Source of the DNA: Sphingomonas montanisoli | GTDB lineage: Bacteria > Pseudomonadota > Alphaproteobacteria > Sphingomonadales > Sphingomonadaceae | DNA: 64,000 nucleotides | Direction of reading: 5' to 3' | Assembly: GCF_008274695.1 (NCBI RefSeq) | Contig: NZ_VTOU01000003.1 | Span: 496,001 to 560,000, forward strand | In this document: positions 1 to 7,068 of the stretch, piece after piece | How the letters are laid out: each line of letters starts with the position of its first letter | Numbering within the stretch: the stretch's first letter is position 1 | Position numbers and translations under genes: made by a program | The notes under the pieces: generated by a model | What the model was told of the DNA's origin: nothing | Database searches by the model: none | What the model saw: only the letters and a program-made list of their open reading frames with translations

Positions 1-374
1 GGCACGCCATCCGCCGCGATCCGTGCGCGCAGGTCGGGACCGGGCACGGCCACCGCGTCGGCGACAGCCGCCCGCGCGATTGCCAGCTTGGCGCGCCCCG
101 GTTCGGCAATCGCGGCGCGTGCGATTTCGACCAGCAGTCGCCCGCCCTCGGTCACGCCGCGGGGCAGCGGCTCGATCATCGCCTCGGTGCCGTCTTCGAG
201 CGTCACGATCCCGCGTCGCCCCGGCGCGGTAATCCGCGTCAGCCGCGCCGGGGCGATCGTGCCCGCGCGCAGGCCGTCGTCATCGGCCTCGATCGCTGCC
301 TGTATAATAGAGTCATTGTCGACGAGCGCGGCCCGCGCCTCGCCAATGCCGGCTTCATAGAGCCACTCAGGCAT
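1..374 (-). CDS. RNase E/G-family protein, N-terminal part (truncated by window edge)
   Basis: The minus-strand frame starts MPEWLYEAGIGEARAALV and runs off the left edge, so only about 124 N-terminal residues are seen. Sphingomonad and other alphaproteobacterial RNase G-like proteins begin this way: a short lead-in, then an OB/S1-like region, with the catalytic DEAD-like part further on (outside the window). The ATG at 374 lies inside the end of maf, overlapping it by 8 bases, which indicates translational coupling. The order infA-maf-this gene is the usual alphaproteobacterial arrangement, often followed by yacG, and supports the call more than the short sequence does. A second, full-length RNase E lies at 47620-50250, so the genome has two paralogues. 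The catalytic residues cannot be checked here. Confidence 0.7.
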   Translation of the reverse strand, partial: MPEWLYEAGIGEARAALVDNDSIIQAAIEADDDGLRAGTIAPARLTRITAPGRRGIVTLEDGTEAMIEPLPRGVTEGGRLLVEIARAAIAEPGRAKLAIARAAVADAVAVPGPDLRARIAADGV

Positions 375-969
375 TGCCATCCGTGGGGACGCCCGCCGCG
401 ATCAGCAGCGCACGAGTTTCGAACAGAGGCAGGCCCATCACACCCGAATAGCTGCCCGACAACATCCGCACCCAGCTTTCGGCATAACCCTGGATCGCAT
501 AGGCGCCCGCCTTGCCCTGCCATTCGCCCCGCGCGAGATATGCGTCGATCTCGGCATCCGAGAGCGGCTTGAACGCGATAATGCTCGAAGAGACGCGATG
601 CCGTGCGGCCCCGGCCGCGTCGATCACCGTCACTGCCGAATGGCAGCGATGCCGCCGCCCGCCGAGCAGCTTGAGGAAGGTACGCGCCTCGGCTTCCTCA
701 TCGGTCTTGTGGAGGAGCCGTCGTCCCGCCGCGACCACCGTGTCGGCGCCCAGCACCACCGCACCCGGATGCCGAGCCGCGACGATCGCCGCCTTTTCCG
801 CTGCGATGCGCTTCACATAGGCAAGCGGAAGCTCACCCTTGCGTTCGGTTTCGTCGATGTCGGCGGGATCGATCGCGTCGGCTTCGATCCCCAACCGGCC
901 GATCAGTTCGCGGCGGCGCGGGGACGAGGATGCGAGGATCAGGCGCGGGCGCGCGACGACATCGGCCAT
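367..969 (-). CDS. maf: Maf-like nucleotide pyrophosphatase
   Basis: Maf/YhdE family protein of about 200 residues. The family hydrolyses non-canonical or (d)TTP/UTP nucleotides and is linked to septum-formation arrest. The signature LILASSSPRRRELI near the N-terminus and GADTVV in the middle match the family substrate and catalytic loops; the conserved Q-G-Y segment (AIQGYAE) is also present. The frame is open from a GTG at 981, but the ATG at 969 (MADVVARP) is preferred because AAGGTG sits about 8 bases upstream. It lies directly downstream of infA and overlaps the next RNase-like gene, so the three are probably one operon. Housekeeping sanitation of nucleotides is inferred; the exact substrate is not. 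Confidence 0.93.
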   Translation of the reverse strand: MADVVARPRLILASSSPRRRELIGRLGIEADAIDPADIDETERKGELPLAYVKRIAAEKAAIVAARHPGAVVLGADTVVAAGRRLLHKTDEEAEARTFLKLLGGRRHRCHSAVTVIDAAGAARHRVSSSIIAFKPLSDAEIDAYLARGEWQGKAGAYAIQGYAESWVRMLSGSYSGVMGLPLFETRALLIAAGVPTDGNA

Positions 970-982
970 GCGCCCGTTCACC

Positions 983-1201
983 TTATTTGAAGCGATAGGT
1001 AATACGGCCTTTGGTCAGGTCGTAAGGGGTCAGTTCGACCAGCACCTCGTCGCCCACCAGCACGCGGATGCGGTTCTTGCGCATCTTGCCGGCGGTGTGG
1101 CCGAGGATCTCGTGATCGTTTTCCAGTCGGACGCGGAACATCGCGTTGGGCAGGAGTTCGACCACCTGGCCGCGCATCTCCAGCAATTCTTCTTTCGCCA
1201 A
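983..1201 (-). CDS. infA: Translation initiation factor IF-1
   Basis: A 72-residue protein that is a single S1/OB fold, the full length of bacterial IF-1. It starts [20 protein letters not shown] and contains the conserved [13 protein letters not shown] segment and the C-terminal [14 protein letters not shown]-1 occupies the ribosomal A site during initiation and helps IF-2 and IF-3 choose the initiator tRNA. It is first in an infA-maf-RNase operon on the minus strand, divergent from the flavin reductase gene. A small hairpin at 1268-1283 lies in the spacer upstream. The call is secure. Confidence 0.98.
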   Translation of the reverse strand: MAKEELLEMRGQVVELLPNAMFRVRLENDHEILGHTAGKMRKNRIRVLVGDEVLVELTPYDLTKGRITYRFK

Positions 1202-1267
1202 ACCTTGCCTCTATGTGTTTGAACCGTCGAAAGTCGCGCCGCCCATAGCCTTATGGCCGCAAAAAGA

Positions 1268-1283
1268 AAAGCCGGGGGGCTTT
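1268..1283 (-). terminator. Terminator-like hairpin in the infA upstream region
   Basis: On the minus strand AAAGCC, a 4-base loop and GGCTTT form a stem followed by TCTTTTT. It looks like an intrinsic terminator, but it lies upstream of infA with no minus-strand gene before it (the neighbour at 1335 is divergent). It could attenuate infA transcription or simply insulate it from the other side. Seen directly; function is inferred. Confidence 0.35.
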
Positions 1284-1334
1284 GCGAAAGCGGGATGAGC
1301 GGCTAGCGGGGGAGTGAAACAGTTAGAGGAATAG

Positions 1335-1826
1335 ATGGTGACCGAAGAGGCGCTGAGCAACGGCTTCCGACAGGCAATGCGCCGGCTGGCGACCACGGTC
1401 GCGCTGATCACTTCGGGCCGGGATGAGAATTGGGCGGGGATGGCGGCGACTGCCGTCGTCTCGGTCTGCGCCGAACCCCCGACGATCCTGGTCGCGGTCA
1501 ATCGTTCGGCCAGCCTCTATCCCACGCTCCACGCCGAAAAGCGCTTTTGCGTTAACCTGCTGTCCGAACGGCACAAGGAACTGGTCGGGATCTTCAGCGG
1601 CCAGAAGAAAGGTTTCGCCCGCTTCGAGACCGGCGGCTGGGAAGCCGGCCCCGGTGGCCTGCCCGTCTTGCCCGACGCGCTGTCGGCACTCATCTGCAAC
1701 ACGGTTTCGACCGTCGACGTCGGCACCCACACCCTGTTCATCGGCCAGGTCGAATCGATCATCAACCATATGGACATCGATCCGTTGATCTGGGTCGACG
1801 GCGGGATGGCGAGCGCGGCGCGCTAA
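1335..1826 (+). CDS. Flavin reductase-like FMN-binding protein
   Basis: 163 residues forming one flavin reductase-like split-barrel domain. Family members reduce FMN/FAD with NAD(P)H, often for a two-component monooxygenase, or act as flavin-binding oxidoreductases. Visible hallmarks are the N-terminal FRQAMRRLATTVALIT, the segment GMAATAVVSVCAEPPTILVAVNRSAS that binds FMN in this family, and the FCVNLL/F-SG stretch that follows. It is a single gene before polA with no partner monooxygenase next to it, so the oxygenase it serves, if any, is elsewhere. Start ATG 1335. An HpaC-like or nitroreductase-associated role cannot be separated by sequence alone. Confidence 0.85.
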   Translation: MVTEEALSNGFRQAMRRLATTVALITSGRDENWAGMAATAVVSVCAEPPTILVAVNRSASLYPTLHAEKRFCVNLLSERHKELVGIFSGQKKGFARFETGGWEAGPGGLPVLPDALSALICNTVSTVDVGTHTLFIGQVESIINHMDIDPLIWVDGGMASAAR

Positions 1827-1841
1827 CCTTCCAACTCGTTC

Positions 1842-1860
1842 CGGGGGCTGCTATCCCCCG
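1842..1860 (+). promoter_or_regulatory. GC hairpin immediately before polA start
   Basis: CGGGGG (1842-1847), a 7-base loop and CCCCCG (1855-1860) form a 6-bp stem ending four bases before the polA ATG. No Shine-Dalgarno sequence is seen there. It may end the upstream transcript or limit polA translation. There is no T-run, so it is a weak intrinsic terminator at best. Confidence 0.35.
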
Positions 1861-1864
1861 CGCC

Positions 1865-4642
1865 ATGTCTTCCAATCATCTCTATCTGGTCGACGGCTCG
1901 GGCTACATTTTCCGCGCCTATCACCGCCTGCCGCCGCTCACGAATCGGCACGGCACCCCCGCGGGCGCGGTGTTCGGCTTCACGACGATGCTGTGGAAGC
2001 TGGTCGACGAGTTGCACAAGACCGACGGCCCGACCCATCTCGCCGTGATCCTCGACGCTTCGTCGAAGACATTCCGCAACGAGATGTACGATCAGTACAA
2101 GGCACACCGCCCGCCGCCGCCCGAAGACCTGGTCCCGCAGTTTCCGCTGATCCGCGACGCCGTTCGCGCCTTTTCGGTGCCATGCATCGAGGAATTGGGG
2201 CTGGAGGCCGACGACATCATCGCCTGCTATTCCGAAGCGGCGATGGCGGCCGGATGGAAGGTGACGATCGTGTCATCGGACAAGGATCTGATGCAGCTGA
2301 TCCGTCCCGGTCTCGACCTGCTCGACACGATGAACAATCGGCGACTGGGCCGCGAGCATGTGCTGGAGAAGTTCGGCGTCGAACCGGAGCAGCTGGGCGA
2401 CGTGCTGGCACTGATGGGCGACAGCGTCGACAACGTCCCCGGCGTTCCCGGCATCGGCCCCAAGACCGCGAGCCAGCTGATCCAGCAGTTCGGCGATCTT
2501 GCCACCGTCCTCGCCTCGACCGACGCGATCACCAAGCCCAAGCTCAAGCAATCGCTGATCGACCATGCCGACAATGCCCGCCTGTCGCGCGAACTCGTCC
2601 GGCTGAAATGCGATCAGGCGCTGCCCGAGCCGCTCGACGACCTCGCACTCAAAGGCCTGCCGCCCGAGCCGCTTCGCGCCTTCCTGGAGGATATGGGATT
2701 CAAGTCGCTGCTCGCGAAGGTGGGCGGCACGTCGACCGGCGGCCCGACCGTGCTCGCGCTCGCCCCGACCGGGCAGGAGGCTCCACCCCCGCCACCCAAG
2801 CTCGACGCGGTGCCGTTCAGCCACAAGGATTATGAAGCTGTCGTCGACGAAGATGCGCTCGATCGCTGGATTGCCGAGGGCTTCAAATGCGGTCGCATCG
2901 CGGTCGACACCGAAACCGATTCGACCGACCCGGTCCGTGCACGCCTGGTCGGCGTCAGCCTTGCCACCGCACCGGGCAAGGCCTGCTACATCCCGCTCGC
3001 GCATATCGGCGACGGGCTGCTATCCGAAACACCCCGGCAGATCGCCAAGGCGACCGCGATCGCGAAGCTGAAACCGCTGCTCGAAGATCCGTCGATCCTG
3101 AAGATCGGCCAGAACATGAAGTACGACATGGTCGTGTTGGCACGCGAGGGCATCGCGATCGCCCCCTATGACGATACGATGCTGCTCAGTTACGATCTCG
3201 ACGCGGGTCTTGGCGGGCATGGCATGGACGATCTCGCGCAGCGCCACCTCGACCATGCCTGCATCGAATTCAAGACGGTGTGCGGCACCGGCAAGGCGCA
3301 GATCACCTTCGACAAGGTCACGCTCGAACGCGCGACCGAATATGCCGCCGAAGACGCCGACGTTACGTTGCGGCTGTGGCAGACACTCAAAGGCCGGCTG
3401 GCCCGCGAAGGCGCGACGCGGGTCTATGAACTGGTCGATCGCCCGCTCGTCCCCGTCCTCGCGCGGATGGAGCAGGCAGGCATCAAGGTCGATCGCGAGG
3501 AGCTCGCGCGTCTCTCCGCCGAATTTGCGGGCGAGGCCGCGCGGCTTGAGGGCGAGATCCACCAGGAGGCTGGCGGCCCCTTCACTGTCGGCAGCCCCAA
3601 GCAGTTGGGCGACGTGCTGTTCGACCGCATGGGCCTGAAGGGCGGGCGCAAGGGCAAGTCGGGGGTCTATTCGACCGACGTCAACGAACTGGAGCGGCTT
3701 GCGGGCGAAGGCGTGACGATCGCGCGGATGGTCCTCGACTGGCGCCAGCTCACCAAGCTGCGATCGACCTATACCGAAGCGCTGCAAGGGCAGATCAACC
3801 CGGCGACAGGCCGTGTCCACACCTGCTTCTCTATGGCGGTCGCGCAGACCGGCCGTCTGTCGTCGACTGATCCGAACCTGCAGAACATTCCGATCCGCAC
3901 CGAAATGGGTCGCCGCATCCGCGACGCCTTCGTGGCCGAACCGGGCAAGGTCATCCTGTCGGCGGACTATTCGCAGATCGAACTGCGCCTCGCCGCACAC
4001 ATGGCCGACGTCCCCGCGCTCAAGGAAGCGTTCGCCAAGGGCGACGACATCCACTCGCTCACCGCGCAGGAGGTTTTCGGCGAAGTCACCCGCGATACCC
4101 GCGCGCGCGCCAAGACGATCAACTTCTCGATCCTCTACGGCATCTCCGCCTTCGGCCTCGCCAACCGGCTGGAGGTGCCGCGCGCCGAGGCGCAGGCGAT
4201 GATCGAACGCTATTTCGCGCGCTTTCCCGGCATCAACCACTATATCGCCGCGACCCTTGCCGAAGTGCGCGAGAAGGGCTTCGTCACCACCCTGTTCGGC
4301 CGCAAGACCCATCTGCCGTGGATCCGATCGTCCAAGCAGGGCGAGCGCCAGTCGGCGGAACGCCAGGCGATCAACGCGCCGATCCAGGGCACGAGCGCCG
4401 ACATCATCAAGCGCGCGATGCTGCGCATGGAGCCTGCGTTGGCGGCGGCGGGCCTGGCCGACGTGCGTATGCTTCTGCAGGTGCATGACGAACTGGTGTT
4501 CGAGCTTGCCCCCGATCAGGTCGAGGCCGCGAGCGTCGTGATCCGCGACGTGATGGCGGGCGCGTGCGAACCCTATGTGACGTTGTCGGTGCCGCTGGGC
4601 GTCGAAATCGGCACCGGGCCGAGCTGGGGCGCCGCGCATTGA
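1865..4642 (+). CDS. polA: DNA polymerase I
   Basis: 925 residues with all three domains. The N-terminal 5'-nuclease region (about 1-290) starts LYLVDGSGYIFRAYH and has the helix-hairpin-helix PGVPGIGPKTA. The 3'-5' proofreading domain (about 320-520) keeps ExoI (DTETDS), ExoII (NMKYD) and ExoIII (YAAEDAD), so proofreading should be active, unlike in Taq or many Gram-positive PolA. The polymerase domain carries motif A DYSQIELR and motif C VHDELVFE. It fills gaps after Okazaki-primer removal and excision repair. It starts at ATG 1865 without a clear ribosome site and ends just before the flippase gene. The length is normal for proteobacteria. Confidence 0.98.
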   Translation: MSSNHLYLVDGSGYIFRAYHRLPPLTNRHGTPAGAVFGFTTMLWKLVDELHKTDGPTHLAVILDASSKTFRNEMYDQYKAHRPPPPEDLVPQFPLIRDAVRAFSVPCIEELGLEADDIIACYSEAAMAAGWKVTIVSSDKDLMQLIRPGLDLLDTMNNRRLGREHVLEKFGVEPEQLGDVLALMGDSVDNVPGVPGIGPKTASQLIQQFGDLATVLASTDAITKPKLKQSLIDHADNARLSRELVRLKCDQALPEPLDDLALKGLPPEPLRAFLEDMGFKSLLAKVGGTSTGGPTVLALAPTGQEAPPPPPKLDAVPFSHKDYEAVVDEDALDRWIAEGFKCGRIAVDTETDSTDPVRARLVGVSLATAPGKACYIPLAHIGDGLLSETPRQIAKATAIAKLKPLLEDPSILKIGQNMKYDMVVLAREGIAIAPYDDTMLLSYDLDAGLGGHGMDDLAQRHLDHACIEFKTVCGTGKAQITFDKVTLERATEYAAEDADVTLRLWQTLKGRLAREGATRVYELVDRPLVPVLARMEQAGIKVDREELARLSAEFAGEAARLEGEIHQEAGGPFTVGSPKQLGDVLFDRMGLKGGRKGKSGVYSTDVNELERLAGEGVTIARMVLDWRQLTKLRSTYTEALQGQINPATGRVHTCFSMAVAQTGRLSSTDPNLQNIPIRTEMGRRIRDAFVAEPGKVILSADYSQIELRLAAHMADVPALKEAFAKGDDIHSLTAQEVFGEVTRDTRARAKTINFSILYGISAFGLANRLEVPRAEAQAMIERYFARFPGINHYIAATLAEVREKGFVTTLFGRKTHLPWIRSSKQGERQSAERQAINAPIQGTSADIIKRAMLRMEPALAAAGLADVRMLLQVHDELVFELAPDQVEAASVVIRDVMAGACEPYVTLSVPLGVEIGTGPSWGAAH

Positions 4643-4677
4643 GCCTGCCCCCCGAGATCGCCCCCGAAAAGGGCGAG

Positions 4678-6150
4678 ATGCCAGTCAAATCCGGTGACGA
4701 CATTCAGGCGCTCGCCAAGGGCGGACGCACCAATTTCTTCGGCTTCCTGCTGCGCCTTGCCGCGCGGCTGCCGTTCCTGTTCATCGCGGGCCGCTGGTAC
4801 GGCGCCGACGCGCTGGGCCGCTTCGCTTATGCGATCATCATCGTCGAGTTCGTGGCGACGCTCGCGACGCTCGGCCTGAAACGCGGCCTGGCCGAACAAT
4901 TGTCGGCGACCGATCGGCCGCACGTCCATGTCGTGTGGGATGCGCTGCTGCTCGGCGCGATCGCGTCGGCGATCACCGCGACCACGCTGGGCATGCTGCC
5001 CGAGCTGATGTTCCCCAACAGCGGGATCAACGGGCTCGAATGGCTTCTGCCGCTCACGATCTTCGCGCTCGCCTGGTCGGACATATCGCTGGCGGCGCTC
5101 GCCTATCGTCTCGATATCGGCGCGACGGTACGCGCGCGATCGATCATCGAGCCTTGGACGATCAGCATCGCCGCATTCGGCCTGGCTTTCTATTCGCTGC
5201 GCGACGGCCTGATCATCGCCTATGTCGTCTCGATGGGTGCGGCATTGATTGCGTCGATCATCCCGCTGATGCGCAGCTTCGGCTGGCCCCGCGGCTGGCG
5301 CCCGCGCCCTGCCGGGCTGCTCTACATCGTCAAGCGCAACGTGCCGCTGGCTGCCGCCGATGCGATCGAATGGGGATCGCGCCGGCTCGACATCGCGATC
5401 CTCGGCCTGTTCTTCTCGCCCGCGATCGTCGGCGTCTATTATGTCGCACAACAGGTCGCCTCGCTGCCGCAAAAGCTCAAGACCAGCTTCGATCCGATCC
5501 TGGGCCCGGTCATCACCCGCAATCTGGAAGCGGGCAACAAGGCGGCGGTGGCGCAGCAGGTGCGCCAGGTCGGCTTCTGGATCATCGCCGCGCAGGCGGG
5601 GATCGGCCTTGCGCTGGGCATCACCGGCGAGGGCGTGATGGGTCTGGTCGGCCCGAACTTCGTCGGCGGCGCGATGGCGCTCTCCTTCCTCCTGCTCGCC
5701 GAAGTGGTGGCGGCAACGGCGGCGGTGTCCGAATCGGCGCTGATCTATGTCGCGCGCCACATGAACCTGATGATCTCGCTCGGCATGATCGGCATCCAGA
5801 TCGCGCTCAGCTTCGCCTTCGTGATGGTGATGCGCGACGAGCTTCATTTGCCGATCTTGTGGCAGGCGGCGGCGCCGGCGATGGCGCTGGCGGCAGCCCT
5901 CGGCATCGCATCGGTGATGAAGTCGACGTTGCTCTCACGGCTGCTCGGCGCGCCGGTTTCGGGCTGGCGCTGGCCGCTGATCTGGGCGGCGGTGGCGGGC
6001 GGTACGGTCGGCATCGTGGCGGTGCGGTTGCCCGAATGGGTCGAACTCGCCTTCGGTATCCCGCTGATCCTCGCGGCCTTCGGCGCGGTCATCTGGCGCT
6101 TCGGCTTCACCAAGGAAGACCGAACCCTGTTCCGCCTCAAGGAGGCATGA
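4678..6150 (+). CDS. Oligosaccharide/polysaccharide flippase (MOP superfamily, Wzx-like)
   Basis: About 490 residues of repeated hydrophobic helices (roughly 12-14), with the N-terminal GRTNFFGFLLRLAARLPFLFIAGRWYGADALGRFAYAIIIVEF typical of Wzx/RfbX-type lipid-linked sugar flippases. Such proteins move undecaprenyl-linked oligosaccharides across the inner membrane for O-antigen, capsule or exopolysaccharide assembly. The ATG at 4678 has AAGGGCG just upstream and is chosen over in-frame codons inside polA; a TTG at 4639 overlapping the polA stop is the alternative. No glycosyltransferases or polymerase adjoin it, so it is an orphan flippase. It overlaps folK by four bases (ATGA). The substrate is unknown. 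Confidence 0.82.
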   Translation: MPVKSGDDIQALAKGGRTNFFGFLLRLAARLPFLFIAGRWYGADALGRFAYAIIIVEFVATLATLGLKRGLAEQLSATDRPHVHVVWDALLLGAIASAITATTLGMLPELMFPNSGINGLEWLLPLTIFALAWSDISLAALAYRLDIGATVRARSIIEPWTISIAAFGLAFYSLRDGLIIAYVVSMGAALIASIIPLMRSFGWPRGWRPRPAGLLYIVKRNVPLAAADAIEWGSRRLDIAILGLFFSPAIVGVYYVAQQVASLPQKLKTSFDPILGPVITRNLEAGNKAAVAQQVRQVGFWIIAAQAGIGLALGITGEGVMGLVGPNFVGGAMALSFLLLAEVVAATAAVSESALIYVARHMNLMISLGMIGIQIALSFAFVMVMRDELHLPILWQAAAPAMALAAALGIASVMKSTLLSRLLGAPVSGWRWPLIWAAVAGGTVGIVAVRLPEWVELAFGIPLILAAFGAVIWRFGFTKEDRTLFRLKEA

Positions 6151-6629
6151 CCTACCGATACGCGATCGCGCTCGGCTCCAACCGGCGCCACGGCCGCCAC
6201 GGTTCGCCGGCAGCCGTGCTGCGCGCCGCAATCGCCGCGCTGGAGACCGAAGGGCTGAGGATCGTCGCGACCTCGCCGATCCTCGCAACCCCCGCACTCG
6301 GCCCCGCCGGCCGCGCCTTCGCCAACGCCGCGATCCTTGCCGAAACGCCGCTCGATCCCCCGGTGTTGCTCGCCCTCCTCAAGCGGATCGAGCGCAGCTT
6401 CGGCAGACGGCCGGGGCGGCGTTGGGGGCCGCGCGTCCTCGATCTCGATGTCATCCTCTGGTCGGGCGGAATATTCCGCACCCGCCGACTGTCGATTCCG
6501 CACCGGGAAACCGCGAAGCGCGCCTTCGTCCTGAAGCCGCTCGCCAGGATCGCCCCGCGCTGGCATCTCGGCGCGGGGCGCGTAGCACACGCCCTCGCAC
6601 GCCTTGACCGCGCCCGCCCTCGCTCCTAG
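6147..6629 (+). CDS. folK: 2-amino-4-hydroxy-6-hydroxymethyldihydropteridine diphosphokinase
   Basis: About 160 residues of the HPPK family, which transfers pyrophosphate from ATP to 6-hydroxymethyl-7,8-dihydropterin in folate synthesis. It starts YAIALGSNRR (the LGSN motif), and has GPRVLDLDVILWSG (the R-x-x-D-x-D metal-binding motif) and the closing segment IPHRETAKRAFVLKPLARIAP. The start ATG at 6147 overlaps the flippase stop and is preceded by a perfect AAGGAGG, so it is translationally coupled. No folP or folB is next to it. The C-terminus is rich in Arg and slightly longer than usual. A tRNA-Lys follows. Confidence 0.95.
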   Translation: MTYRYAIALGSNRRHGRHGSPAAVLRAAIAALETEGLRIVATSPILATPALGPAGRAFANAAILAETPLDPPVLLALLKRIERSFGRRPGRRWGPRVLDLDVILWSGGIFRTRRLSIPHRETAKRAFVLKPLARIAPRWHLGAGRVAHALARLDRARPRS

Positions 6630-6646
6630 AGACCCCAGCCTTGGTC

Positions 6647-6722
6647 GAGCTCGTAGCTCAGTCGGTAGAGCAACGGACTTTTAATCTGTAGGTCATGGGT
6701 TCGAATCCCATCGAGCTCACCA
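6647..6722 (+). tRNA. tRNA-Lys (anticodon UUU)
   Basis: A 76-base cloverleaf: acceptor GAGCTCG pairs with CGAGCTC before A-CCA; the D-arm is GCTC/GAGC around AGTCGGTA; the anticodon arm GGACT TTTAA TCT-like loop reads C-T-TTT-A-A; the T-arm is GGGTTCGAATCCC. The 3' CCA is encoded. The anticodon TTT decodes AAA/AAG lysine. It follows folK on the same strand and probably has its own promoter. No clear terminator lies downstream. Confidence 0.97.
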
Positions 6723-6899
6723 AGCACCCGGCACCGTCCATTTCGGCACAGATTGTTATCGCACTGCAACGTGCGCGTAACGCAATTGTCTCGCGGCGCA
6801 GCGTTCAAACTTCGCACTGGCAAAAGTCACGGAAGTCTCACATTTGAGATGAGCCGTTGTGTCGTAGCGTTCAAAAAACAAATCTCCCCGGAGTGCAGG

Positions 6900-7019
6900 A
6901 TGCTGACGATGTCCCCCGCCACCGCTGTCGCGCCGCAACTCGTTCTGAACGTGCGCCATGCAGCCGGTTTCGCTCTGTCGACCATGTTGTGGCTCGCGAT
7001 CGGCGCCGCCTTCCTGTGA
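6900..7019 (+). CDS. Small putative membrane protein, 39 residues
   Basis: An ATG at 6900 with GGAG six bases upstream opens a 39-codon frame, MLTMSPATAVAPQLVLNVRH, then the hydrophobic stretch AAGFALSTMLWLAIGAAFL. This would be one transmembrane helix with a short polar N-terminus. It lies in the 346-base space between tRNA-Lys and uvrD. The good ribosome site and coherent hydrophobic end favour a real gene; I recognise no family. An in-frame extension to 6753 looks non-coding. Confidence 0.45.
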   Translation: MLTMSPATAVAPQLVLNVRHAAGFALSTMLWLAIGAAFL

Positions 7020-7068
7020 TGCAAAGACGGGGTTGCCCGGCGCTGCTCCGTTCCCTACCTGTTCGCGG

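Noticed and set aside
6753-6899. Upstream in-frame extension of the small membrane protein
   Set aside because: The extra residues look like translated spacer and lack a ribosome site; the ATG at 6900 has one.
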